A stretch of DNA of 64,000 nucleotides, from assembly GCA_963778165.1 (NCBI GenBank), contig CAVZTE010000002.1, forward strand, positions 1 to 64,000, given 5' to 3'. Numbering within the stretch: position 1 is the first letter of the stretch; the number at the start of each line of letters is the position of its first letter. Below are positions 26,490 through 35,288 of this stretch, piece after piece. A program made the translations under genes and the position numbers. Origin of the DNA: Bog-756 sp963778165. GTDB lineage: Bacteria > Actinomycetota > Acidimicrobiia > Acidimicrobiales > RAAP-2. Below the pieces are notes generated by a model, which saw only the letters and a program-made list of their open reading frames with translations, was not told the origin of the DNA and did not search any database.

Positions 26490-27688
26490 CGATCACCGCG
26501 GATATCGGAGATTCACCGTCGGGTCCTTCTCCAGTGCCCCTTCAGGCAGAGGAGCGAGACCACCGGGGTTCATGGGTCCCGACCTTGGGCATGGTCACCA
26601 CCCGCTTGATGGAGCTACGCAAGCGACGGGGACTGATGATCGCTTTGATCGCCGTCAACATCGGCCTCCCGATCATCTTTCTCACCATTCGCCTCATCTC
26701 CCACGCCGTGGCCCCGAAGTCGTACGGGCCGGCTGGCGGTTACAGTATCTTCACCGACTTGACGACTGGCGTCATGTACATCTTCGGGTTCATCGTGGCG
26801 GCCGTCGTCGGCTGCACCGCCGGGTCGGTCGACCTCACCGAGGGAATGTTCCGCCACCTGGTGATTACCGGTCGCTCCCGCCTGGCGCTTTATCTTGCCC
26901 GCATCCCGGCCGGGCTGGCCATCGTCATCGCCATGGTGGCCATCGGGTACACGATCGTCTGTGTCGTGTGCACCCTTGCCGCCCCCACGCAGCTCAACTA
27001 CGACGGCGCAAACGTGCCCCATGGGCTCTCACGGCCGGCTCTCGAAAGTTGGGCCGCGGCCCATGCCGACGAGGTCATCTGCGACTTCTTCTACAGCGGG
27101 CCGAACCCCCTCCCGAACGTTCCCAACTGCCCGTCCAACGGCCCCCCGCCCGGTGCCACCATCACGACCCCGAAAGGTACCTTCACGGTGCCCACGTACA
27201 CCGAGGCGCAGATCCGGGCCTTGGCCGTCACCATGGCCAATCAGAACTATGCCGACTACAGCACCAACTTCTTAGTACCGCCGACCTCCCTGATGATCGA
27301 TGTCGGCCTGTGGATCGCGCTCGAGGCGACCATCGGGTTCATCGTCGGCCTGGGTCTGGCCTCGTTGATGGGACAGCGGACAGTCCCGGTCATACTCCTC
27401 GTCCTGCTGGAGTTGATTCTCACGCCGCTCTTCAGCCGTCATGTGATCTCGCACTTCATCAACTTCGAGCGGGCGATTGCGGGCGTGGCCATGGTCCACA
27501 TCGAGCCAGGGGGACTGCCGTCACCGTTCGGAGGCGGAGGCGGAGGCGGAGGCGGCCCCGGCGGGGGCGGCTTGGGTAGGAATCTGCTGATACCGGAGTC
27601 GACCCTGGTGGCGTCTCTCGTCATCGTGGGTTGGATCCTGTTCTGGACGGCCATCGGGGCCTGGCGGATGATGACCAGGGACGCGTGA
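26486..27688 (+). CDS. ABC-type exporter permease with Gly-rich loop
   Basis: A 400-residue permease coupled to the preceding ATPase (ATGA). The N-terminal cytoplasmic part (about 45 residues) is followed by the first helix (LMIALIAVNIGLPIIFLTI). Next come FGFIVAAVVGCTAGSVDLTE, IPAGLAIVIAMVAIGYTIVC, a large outer loop of about 125 residues with Cys and Pro-rich stretches, and further helices (LWIALEATIGFIVGLGLASL, VILLVLLELILTPLF). A poly-glycine stretch (nine Gly, Pro, four Gly) precedes the last helix and the end WRMMTRDA. A decayed copy of this C-terminus lies at 3493-3717. The substrate is unknown. Confidence 0.85.
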   Translation: MTITADIGDSPSGPSPVPLQAEERDHRGSWVPTLGMVTTRLMELRKRRGLMIALIAVNIGLPIIFLTIRLISHAVAPKSYGPAGGYSIFTDLTTGVMYIFGFIVAAVVGCTAGSVDLTEGMFRHLVITGRSRLALYLARIPAGLAIVIAMVAIGYTIVCVVCTLAAPTQLNYDGANVPHGLSRPALESWAAAHADEVICDFFYSGPNPLPNVPNCPSNGPPPGATITTPKGTFTVPTYTEAQIRALAVTMANQNYADYSTNFLVPPTSLMIDVGLWIALEATIGFIVGLGLASLMGQRTVPVILLVLLELILTPLFSRHVISHFINFERAIAGVAMVHIEPGGLPSPFGGGGGGGGGPGGGGLGRNLLIPESTLVASLVIVGWILFWTAIGAWRMMTRDA

Positions 27689-27792
27689 ATCCCTCTCGGT
27701 CTCACTGGCTGGCGAACATCGGGAGAGTCTTATTGCCAGCCACACCGTGCGACCCTGACGAGTCCACGGAGTTGGGCCTCTACTCTGTTCCT

Positions 27793-28383
27793 ATGCGGCG
27801 ACACGTCCTGTTTCGCCTGGCGCTGTCACTCCTTGCAATCTGTGCCTTTGCCGGCGTCGACGCAATCATCAAGGGCCATCACGGGGGCACCCGAAATGCC
27901 ATAGGCAACGTCAGCGCCCCCTGGGCCTTCATTCCATTTCTTTCGGCCGCCTTTGTCCGACCGCGTCGACTCGCCCTCGGAGCGTTGGTGGGCACAGGCT
28001 CGGCCATCGCGGCTCTTGCGTCCTATTTCCTTGTCCGGTCGGATAGTGCCTTTTGGACAGGTAACCAGCCTCGAGGCGTCGGCTCCCTCTTGGTCGGCTC
28101 GTTCGGAAACCGGTGGTTCTTGTTAGGTGCACTTGCCGGCGCGGCATTGGGAATTGTCGGCTCGTGGTTGGCCCAGAGAAACCAGTGGGGAGTGATCACA
28201 GCGGTCGTGGCGTCCCTACTCGTGCTGGAGCCCGGCGTCCGGATGGCTTGGGCGATTGGTAAAGGCGAAGCCGCTCGAACCATGGTTCCGAGCCCAGCGG
28301 TGTGGGTAGTCGAAGTCTTCACTGGCTGTACAGCTGGGCTTGTGTTCTGGTTGCGGCGAATGTTCCGCCGCAATACCGCCTGA
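27793..28383 (+). CDS. Conserved membrane protein of unknown function
   Basis: A 196-residue protein with four or five membrane segments: LFRLALSLLAICAFAGVDAI, FIPFLSAAFV, LGALVGTGSAIAALASYFLV, FLLGALAGAALGIVGSWLAQ, and TGCTAGLVFWLRRMF. It resembles small actinobacterial DUF6518-type proteins, but I cannot confirm that. ATG 27793 was chosen because the upstream reading frame is unlike protein. It follows the ABC permease by about 100 bases on the same strand and may or may not be co-transcribed. Confidence 0.6.
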   Translation: MRRHVLFRLALSLLAICAFAGVDAIIKGHHGGTRNAIGNVSAPWAFIPFLSAAFVRPRRLALGALVGTGSAIAALASYFLVRSDSAFWTGNQPRGVGSLLVGSFGNRWFLLGALAGAALGIVGSWLAQRNQWGVITAVVASLLVLEPGVRMAWAIGKGEAARTMVPSPAVWVVEVFTGCTAGLVFWLRRMFRRNTA

Positions 28384-28586
28384 CGGCGCGCGGCCACAAG
28401 GTAGGTTCCGGCCCGCCCGGTCTTTGGTTTGTCATCAACGCCAGTATCGAGACCGCCGAACCTCTTCGGCCGGAACATCAACGATCATGGTCTGGCCAAG
28501 TCCCGGTTCCCGGCATCCGAGGGCGTCCTTCACCCGACAATTCCTTGCCGAACTTGTACGACGACCTGACGGGCACCCCCTGGTGA

Positions 28587-30275
28587 TCAGAGGGTGCGGT
28601 GCGACCCCGAGTCGGGCCGTCTTCGCCGGAGGACCCAGCTGCACCAGGCAATCCCGCAGAGCAGAGCTAGGCCGAGGAGCACGATCCCTGCCACCGCAGC
28701 CGCTGGGATGCCCGCACCCTTCGTAGCCCGTCCGCGACCGCCGGCCGCATGACCGGCGGTCGCGGCCCGGCTTGCCGGCGCCGTGCTGGCCGAAGCTGCC
28801 GGCGGTGAAGTGGCCGCCGTTCCCGGAGAGGATGTGGCAAAGGCAACGACCCGATCGGCCGCCGGGGCGAGCAAATGACCGTCAGCCACAGTCGGGGTGG
28901 GGAAGTGGTTGGCCGGCGCGCCGATCGCAGCCTGCTGGAGGACGGCGCCCGTGGTGGGGCTGAGGCCATACAGCGTTCCGTTCAGACCGATGGTCCAAAT
29001 TCGGCCGGCCGCCTCGATCGCCGGTCCGCCTCCGACGTCAGCACTCCAGAGCAGGCGGAGGGAGGGGGGTGACGCCACAGCTTGGACGGCGATGGTGCCG
29101 CTCAGGCAGGGGAGGTACACGGTGGTGCCCACCGTGGCGCTGCCACCGTCGATATCTTGGTCGCAGAGCGAACCCAGCGCGGCTTCCTGCCCTCCGATAC
29201 CGCCGAGGTGGGCGCCATCGAGCAGGTAAGCGATTCGGGACTTGCCGGCGATGAGGACGTCACCATCACCCAACAGCACCGGCTCCGTCGACATGTCGAG
29301 GTCCTGCTCATTGTCGGCGGCCCACGAGACGGGGGCGAAGTACTGCTCGAGCCGCAGTGTTGGCGACAGCTCGAGCACGCCGTCGCCGTCGTCATAGGCA
29401 TGGGTGCTCGAGTACACAGACCCGTTTCCCGTCCCGACCCAGATGTTGCCCTTGCCGTCCACGGCCGGTGCGGCACCGCCCATCCAGATGGCGCCCTGGG
29501 ACTCCCCGGAGGCCGCATCCACGGTGAATTCCACCGGGGTTCCACCGGCCTCCACCACCGAGACCAATCGCCCCCGGTACGAAGCACAGTCCCCATCGTT
29601 GCCACCGAACCCGAACAGCACATGGCCGGCATCGAGAGCCAAGCCTGTGCGCTGCAGGAGGGCGGTGCTGACAGCTCCGGGGGGATCGACATTCCGGGTC
29701 ATCTCCTGCTTGCCGGTGGCGGTGCTGAGGCCGACCAGTATGTGGGCGGCCTTACCGCCGACGAGCTCGTCCGCCACTGCGAAGATCTCGCCCCTTGACG
29801 AATCGATCACCGGCGTCCCGGTGATCCCCACCGTGGGCTCGATGTCTCCGCATGGGAGCATCGATGAAGGCACCGGGCTGGCCACGTGTGTCGACCAGAC
29901 GACCGCGCCGGTGGCCGCGGACAGCGCATAGACCGTGTCGTTCTCGGTGGCGACGTAGACCCGTCCGCCCCACACCAGTGGCTCGCCGTACAGCTCGCCA
30001 TCCAGGGCGGCCGACGTCCAGGCCCGGGTGGTGGTGTCGACTCTGGCCACTGCCGAGGCGACGCCGGTTCCTCTCGAATTGGCGTGGTATACCGTCCAGC
30101 TGGTGCCGGCCGGGACCGGGGTCGTGGCCGAAGCTCGTGCCCCGAGCCCGAGAGTTGACACAGCAATGGAGAACATCGATGCGGCGATCACCAGCTTGGA
30201 TCTCTTGCCCCGACGAGGCCTATCGGATGTGGCCGATGGTGATCCCGACAAGAGCGGCATCTTCACATTCGCCAC
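28587..30275 (-). CDS. Secreted, C-terminally anchored PQQ/BamB-type beta-propeller protein
   Basis: A 562-residue protein. An N-terminal signal segment (LVIAASMFSIAVSTLGLG, about 28-45) is followed by a propeller of PQQ-like repeats. Clear blades are GEPLVWGGRVYVATENDTVYAL then TGAVVWSTHV; GTPVIDSSRGEIFAVAD; GNIWVGTGNGSVYSSTHAYD; STEPVLLGDGDVLIAG; and GRIWTIGLNGTLYGLSPTTG. A Ser/Ala/Thr-rich stalk (about 485-530) leads to one membrane helix (GIPAAAVAGIVLLGLALLCG) and a basic tail (RRRRP). This design fits a wall-spanning surface protein. No PQQ-enzyme catalytic residues were identified, so an enzyme role is doubtful. Confidence 0.82.
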   Translation of the reverse strand: MANVKMPLLSGSPSATSDRPRRGKRSKLVIAASMFSIAVSTLGLGARASATTPVPAGTSWTVYHANSRGTGVASAVARVDTTTRAWTSAALDGELYGEPLVWGGRVYVATENDTVYALSAATGAVVWSTHVASPVPSSMLPCGDIEPTVGITGTPVIDSSRGEIFAVADELVGGKAAHILVGLSTATGKQEMTRNVDPPGAVSTALLQRTGLALDAGHVLFGFGGNDGDCASYRGRLVSVVEAGGTPVEFTVDAASGESQGAIWMGGAAPAVDGKGNIWVGTGNGSVYSSTHAYDDGDGVLELSPTLRLEQYFAPVSWAADNEQDLDMSTEPVLLGDGDVLIAGKSRIAYLLDGAHLGGIGGQEAALGSLCDQDIDGGSATVGTTVYLPCLSGTIAVQAVASPPSLRLLWSADVGGGPAIEAAGRIWTIGLNGTLYGLSPTTGAVLQQAAIGAPANHFPTPTVADGHLLAPAADRVVAFATSSPGTAATSPPAASASTAPASRAATAGHAAGGRGRATKGAGIPAAAVAGIVLLGLALLCGIAWCSWVLRRRRPDSGSHRTL

Positions 30276-31061
30276 GCTACAGGGCGTCGGGGCTCCTCCA
30301 GCCTCCGGCTCGGGGGCCGGCGTCGCTTAATCAGGTCCTATCGCTGTGGAGTGCCTCCATCGCCATTGGCCGGGGTTATCTCGGGCTTGCCGCTTTTCCG
30401 CACGATGGGCTGACCTCGAGTGGAACGGACCGAAGGGTTGTGGTTGACCCACCCTCGCTCTTCAAATGGCAGGGTGCTGGATCAGCGGCCGTTCGTACTT
30501 CCGACAGTTCGACGGCGCTCGGACTACTGATGCAACGCCGAAGAGTGCTCGGTCATGAGCTCGACCGCCTGGCGTCGGGGCATCGGTCCGAGTGGAGATG
30601 GTCCGGGCGGAAAGGTTGGGCCGTTGTCTCGAGGGTCGCCGCCGGAGTTGAGAGGCGACCAGCCCGTGTCCGACCCCCTGTGCATCCGGCGCCTGACCCC
30701 ACGGTTGGTCTTGGCCGGCGCCGGTTGTCACCCTGCCTGTTCGGGGATGACAGGGGTCTTGTATTTGGATGTCAGGGGTCTAGCATTTGGGAGGCCCTGG
30801 TGGAAAAGTCGGGGATCCAGCTAATCCGGCCGCAGGCGTATTGAGACTCCGGAAAGGGGGTTGTCGGCCTCGGTAGTGCGACAGGTGGCCCGCGGATGTG
30901 ATTTGGGATCGGAGTGGAGGCTCCTCGCCCATGGAAATGACCTGCCGATCCTTGCGTCACAGTCTGACGGGGTGGGTTCCATGGCTCAGTTCCACTCCCC
31001 GACGGAGTCACCCTCATCGTTGAAATCGGGGCATGAATCCCCACTAGAGGAGGTACCAGAG
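30276..31061. other. Long non-coding or relic region before the VOC gene
   Basis: About 785 bases show no recognisable gene on either strand. Several open frames exist but lack family motifs. A pair of 22-base tandem repeats at 30746-30789 resembles the terminal repeats of IS21-type elements. The last bases hold a strong RBS (gaggagg) for the VOC gene. Confidence 0.4.
30746..30789. repeat. Two 22-base tandem repeats resembling insertion-sequence end repeats
   Basis: GATGACAGGGGTCTTGTATTTG (30746-30767) is followed directly by a copy at 30768-30789 that matches at 19 of 22 positions. Just upstream is TTGTCACCCTGCCTGTTCGG. Short tandem repeats with a TGTCA-type terminus are seen at IS21-family ends. 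No transposase is nearby, so at most this is a solo end. Confidence 0.45.
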
Positions 31062-31502
31062 ATGTCCGAAGTCACGCCCCCTGCAGAAGAAATTCTCCTG
31101 GCTCACTTCATCGTGTCGGACGACGTGGAGCGGTCTCGTCGCTTCTATACCGAGGTGCTCGGCGGCAAGCTGATCTTCTCCGGCGATGTGACCTATGTGG
31201 CCTTGGCCAACAGTTGGATCATCATCAACGTCGGGGGAGGCCCGACCGACGACAAGCCCACGGTCACCCTGGAGACGCCACGCGACCCCGACCGGGTCAG
31301 CAGCTTCCTCAATATCAGGGTCAAGGACATCCAGTCCGTCTATGAACTATGGAGTGCCCGCGGAGCGCAATTCCTCACGCCGCCGAAGCACCACCAGTAT
31401 GAGATCCGTTGTTACATCCGCGATCCTGACGGCTATCTGATCGAGGTGGGCCAGACGACCGATCCGGAAGGGGATTGGTCGGCATGGGACCTGAAGGGGT
31501 AG
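31062..31502 (+). CDS. VOC-family (glyoxalase/bleomycin-resistance-like) protein
   Basis: A 146-residue vicinal-oxygen-chelate protein. Two beta-alpha-beta-beta-beta modules are visible: AHFIVSDDVERSRRFYTEVL then KLIFSGDVTYVALANSWIII; and SFLNIRVKDIQSVYELWSAR then EIRCYIRDPDGYLIEVGQT. Likely metal ligands are His15 in the first strand and the Glu in LIEVGQ. ATG 31062 has a strong RBS (gaggagg). It is followed on the same strand by an F420-reductase-like gene and an SDR gene, possibly a small redox or detoxification cluster. Confidence 0.85.
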   Translation: MSEVTPPAEEILLAHFIVSDDVERSRRFYTEVLGGKLIFSGDVTYVALANSWIIINVGGGPTDDKPTVTLETPRDPDRVSSFLNIRVKDIQSVYELWSARGAQFLTPPKHHQYEIRCYIRDPDGYLIEVGQTTDPEGDWSAWDLKG

Positions 31503-31619
31503 TTCGGAGGTGGAGGCCAACGAGGTTGGCGATCGGCACATCGCGTGCAGGAACGGGCAGGGATTGATCTGCGTTGTTCCCGGGTCGGCAGTGCCTTCAC
31601 AAATGAGGAGGTCCTGGTC

Positions 31620-32255
31620 GTGATTGTGGCAGTGATCGGTACGGGAGGGCTTGGTTCGGTCATCGCCGTTCATCTGGCTTCCGGTGGGGTGGGCCTTCGG
31701 CTGTCGAGCGCCGATAGTGAGTCGGCCCAAAGGCTGGCCAACGAGATAGGTCCGGCCGCGGTGGTCGCGGCCGACAATCACGATGCCGTGCGGGGCGCGG
31801 AGGCTATTGTCCTGGCTCTGCGATTTCCCGTGCTGAAGGGCGTTATCGAGGAGATTGCCGACTCCATCGGAGACAAGCTTGTGATCGTTCCGAGCAATCC
31901 CGTCGGCATCGATGCGAAGGGAAACGTATACCGCCTACTTCCCAAGGGGCAATCCTCCGGTGAAGTTCTGACGGGGTGGTTGCCGGTCGGTGCTCGGTTG
32001 GTCATGGCATTTGGGACTCTGTCCGCCGATCTCTTCAAGTCCTCGAGCGATCGGTCGCCAGAGCGTGCGGTTCTCTTCTATGAGACAAACGACGACGAGG
32101 CCAACAAGGAGGTTGAGATGCTGATCCGAGCGGCCGGCTTCGAGCCGTTGAAGGTCGGCGGCGTAGAGCTGTCCGATCGGCTTGAAGTCGGTGGCGATCT
32201 CCACGATCTCGTCGTCAGTCCTGCAGAAGCGAGGCTGGCGGTAGGTGAGGTGTGA
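31620..32255 (+). CDS. NADPH-dependent F420-reductase-like (NAD(P)-binding) protein
   Basis: A 211-residue Rossmann protein. It begins VIVAVIGTGGLGSVIAVHLA (GxGxxG-like), followed by LSSADSESAQRLANEIG, AVRGAEAIVLALRFPVLKGV, KLVIVPSNPVG, and a C-terminal region FYETNDDEANKEVEMLIRAA then GFEPLKVGGVE. This fits the F420H2:NADP oxidoreductase-like group. GTG 31620 was chosen because aggaggtcc lies directly upstream. Hydride transfer between NADPH and F420 is possible but not certain; many members have other substrates. Confidence 0.8.
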   Translation: MIVAVIGTGGLGSVIAVHLASGGVGLRLSSADSESAQRLANEIGPAAVVAADNHDAVRGAEAIVLALRFPVLKGVIEEIADSIGDKLVIVPSNPVGIDAKGNVYRLLPKGQSSGEVLTGWLPVGARLVMAFGTLSADLFKSSSDRSPERAVLFYETNDDEANKEVEMLIRAAGFEPLKVGGVELSDRLEVGGDLHDLVVSPAEARLAVGEV

Positions 32256-32368
32256 TCGAGCTGCACTGCATCCCGGCCCCTCCGTCCTAAGCGTACCGGT
32301 ATGGTCGACGGTCGACTGCTTCGTCCGAAGGATCGGGTGTCATGACCATTCAACTCGGAGGTTGATCT

Positions 32369-33082
32369 GTGGGCGAAGATGAACAGAGGGTGGCGGTGAT
32401 TACCGGAGGTTCCAGAGGTATCGGAGCCGGCCTGGTCGATGCCTATCGGCGAGCCGGGTGGGCGGTAGTTGCCAACGCCCAGACGATCGGCGCCAGCAAG
32501 GACTCACACGTTCTGACCGTGAGCGGCGACGTCGCAGAATCGTCGACATGCGACAGAATCGTCAAGGAGGCCTTGGATCGATTCGGACGCATTGACACGC
32601 TGGTCAACAATGCCGGCATCTACAGATCGAAGCCCTTCACCGACTACACCGAGCAAGACTACGCAGAGATGGTCTCGGTGAACCTCACCGGCTTCTTCAG
32701 GCTGACCCAGAGAGTTGTCCCGGTAATGGTTTCACAAAAGAGTGGGCACATCGTAAATATCACCACGACCCTTGCGGACTACGCCAACTCGGATGTCCCA
32801 TCCGTGTTGGTATCGATGACCAAAGGGGGACTGGCCTCAGCCACCCGGGCCCTGGCGATCGAGTTCGCCGCCCGTGGGATCAGGGTCAACGCAGTTTCGC
32901 CGGGGATCATCGCCACGTCGACAGATCCCGGAGAGTCGTATGAGGAGTCCGCCCGCCTCGAACCAGTTGGTCGGGTCGGTACGATAGGCGAAATTGTGGA
33001 TGGAATTCTCTTCCTGGAGTCGGCTCACTTCATCACCGGTGAGGTCCTGCACATCGATGGTGGGCAGATAGCCGGCCACTGA
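32369..33082 (+). CDS. SDR-family oxidoreductase lacking the catalytic tyrosine
   Basis: A 237-residue short-chain dehydrogenase-like protein. The cofactor motif ITGGSRGIGAGLVDAYRRAG, DTLVNNAGIY, VSVNLTGFFRLTQRVVPVM, and SPGIIATS are all standard. The catalytic YxxxK, however, reads VSMTK, so the tyrosine is replaced by valine while Lys is kept. A serine near the usual place is not obvious either (VNITTTLADYA). GTG start with RBS (cggagg). It is either an atypical subfamily that uses another residue or a non-catalytic binding protein. It follows the F420-reductase-like gene. Confidence 0.8.
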   Translation: MGEDEQRVAVITGGSRGIGAGLVDAYRRAGWAVVANAQTIGASKDSHVLTVSGDVAESSTCDRIVKEALDRFGRIDTLVNNAGIYRSKPFTDYTEQDYAEMVSVNLTGFFRLTQRVVPVMVSQKSGHIVNITTTLADYANSDVPSVLVSMTKGGLASATRALAIEFAARGIRVNAVSPGIIATSTDPGESYEESARLEPVGRVGTIGEIVDGILFLESAHFITGEVLHIDGGQIAGH

Positions 33083-33147
33083 TTGGGAGCCGAAATAGCC
33101 GAAGAGGCAATCGGCCGCCGGCTCGAGTGGGACCAAGGACATTGTGA

Positions 33148-33744
33148 ATGATTGAACCGTTTGCCTCATTAGTAGATGACGTTCGGACCTGTACCCTCTG
33201 CGCCCATGCGTTGCCGCTCGGGCCAAGGCCAATTGTCCAACTCGACCCGCGGGCGAAGATCCTGGTTATCGGCCAAGCGCCGGGACGCAGAGCTCATGCT
33301 GCTCAATCCCCGTTCCAAGATGCCAGTGGGGATCGATTGAGGGAGTGGATGGGGATCGATCGCGAGTCGTTCTACGACTCCAAGTCCCTCGCCATTCTTC
33401 CTATGGGCTTTTGCTATCCCGGCACCGGATCATCGGGAGATCTACCGCCGAGGCCGGAATGTGCCCCCGCCTGGCATGCCAAGGTTCTGGATCAGCTCGA
33501 GCACCTGCAACTCACCCTCCTGATCGGCCGGTATGCGCAGAACTACCACATGCCCGGTGCCGGCCGCTCCGTGACCGAGACCGTGAAGTCCTGGAGGGAT
33601 CACTGGCCGTTGGTGCTGCCGATGCCCCATCCGAGCCCTCGAAATAACATCTGGCTCAAGCGAAACTCCTGGTTCGAGGAAGAGGTGCTTCCCGAGTTGC
33701 GGCAGAGAGTTGCGTCCATCCTCTGGCACTCCGGTTCGGAATAG
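33148..33744 (+). CDS. Uracil-DNA glycosylase superfamily protein
   Basis: A 198-residue protein of the UDG superfamily without iron-sulfur cysteine spacing. Motif 1 is VIGQAPGRRAHAAQ, followed by SPFQDASGDRLREWMGID, MGFCYPGTGSSGDLPPRPEC, LTLLIGRYAQNYHMPG, and motif 2-like LPMPHPSPRN with the family HPSPRN. In better-known members motif 1 carries an acidic or Asn residue after GQDP; here it is GQAPG, as in the family-4/5-like group. Removal of uracil or deaminated bases is the family role. Its true substrate is unknown. Confidence 0.82.
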   Translation: MIEPFASLVDDVRTCTLCAHALPLGPRPIVQLDPRAKILVIGQAPGRRAHAAQSPFQDASGDRLREWMGIDRESFYDSKSLAILPMGFCYPGTGSSGDLPPRPECAPAWHAKVLDQLEHLQLTLLIGRYAQNYHMPGAGRSVTETVKSWRDHWPLVLPMPHPSPRNNIWLKRNSWFEEEVLPELRQRVASILWHSGSE

Positions 33745-33845
33745 CTGAGGCTCGGGACAGCCGGCACCCGGAGCTGCGAAAGGGATGCCAGGTCCAACCC
33801 TCCGGTCAGGTCAGAACCCGGTGGATGGGCCAAATCGGGGTCGGC

Positions 33846-34670
33846 TCACGGAGGGCTGTCGGAGCGGAAGATCGGCCAGCCGATCTCCGTTTTCCACTCG
33901 CCGGCATCCGGCGTCTCCTGAGCGTCGACCAGGTAGTACTCCCGAAGCGGCCCCTCGATGCTGATTTCGTGCTCGGTGACATAAGCACCGAGTTCGCCGT
34001 ACGTGATGTCAATGTCCGTCAGGGAACCGTCGTGCGTGAGAATGGCCAGCTCGGCCCCTGGGACTTCGAAGGGGACCACCCGGCCGATCGAGGGGGCCGT
34101 GCCCTCCACGGGAATGAACACCGTCGCCTCCCCCCGGCCATGTTGGAACAGCTCGCTGCCGTACAACCCGCCGCTCGGACCGGTGGCCTGGAGGCCTTGA
34201 GCGCGCACGATGGCACGGAGCTCACCGAGTGCTCCCTGCCACCACGGCAACACCTCCTCACGGTCGACCGTTTGTTGAATCCCTACCGCCGGCGTGACCG
34301 GAACCGTGCGGTGCTCCACGGCGGGTACCTGGCCGGAGTGCTGGAGGAGGTTGCGCAGGGAGTCCACCGCGCTGTGGGTCTTCGATAATTGAGCCTCGAG
34401 CCGGTCCAGGTGAGCGGCGATGAGGGCATTGCGGTCGGAAGTGTCCGATGCCGAAAGGACCCCCTTGATCTCTACGACCGGCATTTCCAGGTCTCGTAGG
34501 CGACGGATCACCTGGGCGGTCGGGACCTGATCCGCAAGGTAGTAGCGATAGCCGGTTCCGGGGTTCACCTCCGCCGGCTCCAGTAGACCCACTTGATGGT
34601 AGTGACGCAGTGTCTTCACACTCAGATGGGTCATCCGGGAGAACTCGCCCACCGTGAGGTTCGCTGTCAC
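33846..34670 (-). CDS. MerR-family regulator with GyrI-like effector domain (BmrR-like)
   Basis: A 274-residue activator. The MerR HTH is MTANLTVGEFSRMTHLSVKT, LRHYHQVGLLEPAEVNPGTG, and YRYYLADQVPTAQVIRRLRD, then a coiled-coil helix (about 75-115). The effector domain (about 120-274) has the GyrI-like pattern QQTVDREEVLPWWQGALGEL, YGSELFQHGRGEATVFIPVE, AILTHDGSLTDIDITYGEL, and REYYLVDA. Such proteins sense bulky hydrophobic or cationic compounds. GTG 34670 is 6 bases past a -10, so the mRNA may be leaderless. The promoter has a 19-base MerR spacer and faces the NTF2-like gene. Confidence 0.9.
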   Translation of the reverse strand: MTANLTVGEFSRMTHLSVKTLRHYHQVGLLEPAEVNPGTGYRYYLADQVPTAQVIRRLRDLEMPVVEIKGVLSASDTSDRNALIAAHLDRLEAQLSKTHSAVDSLRNLLQHSGQVPAVEHRTVPVTPAVGIQQTVDREEVLPWWQGALGELRAIVRAQGLQATGPSGGLYGSELFQHGRGEATVFIPVEGTAPSIGRVVPFEVPGAELAILTHDGSLTDIDITYGELGAYVTEHEISIEGPLREYYLVDAQETPDAGEWKTEIGWPIFRSDSPP

Positions 34671-34676
34671 GCCCCC

Positions 34677-34707
34677 AGTCTCAACCCTCCCCCTACCGGA
34701 GTGTCAA
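34677..34707 (-). promoter_or_regulatory. MerR-type promoter of the merR-gyrI gene
   Basis: On the minus strand, -35 TTGACA (34702-34707) and -10 GAGACT (34677-34682) are separated by 19 bases. The spacer contains the dyad CTCCGGTAGGGGGAG, as in BmrR-like sites. GTG 34670 lies 6 bases past the -10. Confidence 0.65.
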
Positions 34708-34801
34708 GGCCGAGGTGAGGCCTTGACTCTCTTGTTGGCGGATGCCTCATGGTGGTCAGTGGCACCAAATAGTGGCCAACGACCGGAAAGGGAGTCACCC
34801 G

Positions 34802-35170
34802 ATGAGCACGAACTCGAACACACTGTCTGGCGTGGTGGCTGAGCATATTGCTGCCGTCAATGCCTTCGACGAGGAGGCCATCATGGCCACCTTTGCCCCC
34901 GATGCGCTGGTCAACGATGCCCGGAGGGAGTTCTGGGGGACCGCTGCCGTCAGGGGCTGGGTGGCCCGGGAGATGGTGGGTGACCACGTCCGAATCGAGG
35001 TGGTCGAGGTCCTCAGCCATCACGCCCTCACGGTCGTCCGTGGACGCTATGACGGCGACTTCGACAAGACCGGCCTCCCCGATGAGCTGATCCTGACCAA
35101 CTACTTCACCGTGAGCGAGGGGAGGATCGACAGCCTGATCGTCGTCCGGAACGTTCCGCCTGAGGACTGA
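34802..35170 (+). CDS. NTF2-like (SnoaL-type) protein
   Basis: A 122-residue protein with the NTF2-like cone pattern: VVAEHIAAVNAFDEEAIMAT, FAPDALVNDARREFWG, AVRGWVAREMVGDHVRIEVV, and the ending LILTNYFTVSEGRIDSLIVV. ATG 34802 has the RBS ggaaaggga. It is divergent from the MerR gene, and its promoter overlaps the regulatory region, so MerR control is likely. Whether it binds a ligand or catalyses is unknown. Confidence 0.8.
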   Translation: MSTNSNTLSGVVAEHIAAVNAFDEEAIMATFAPDALVNDARREFWGTAAVRGWVAREMVGDHVRIEVVEVLSHHALTVVRGRYDGDFDKTGLPDELILTNYFTVSEGRIDSLIVVRNVPPED

Positions 35171-35288
35171 CGCACCTCCCTCACCAACGGAGAGTGTGAG
35201 GGAAGGGGTTACGACAACCTGGGCCGGTCCACGGCTTCGACGGGTCCGAAGCAGTGGACCGGACCCGGAGACCGCGTATGCTGGCGCC

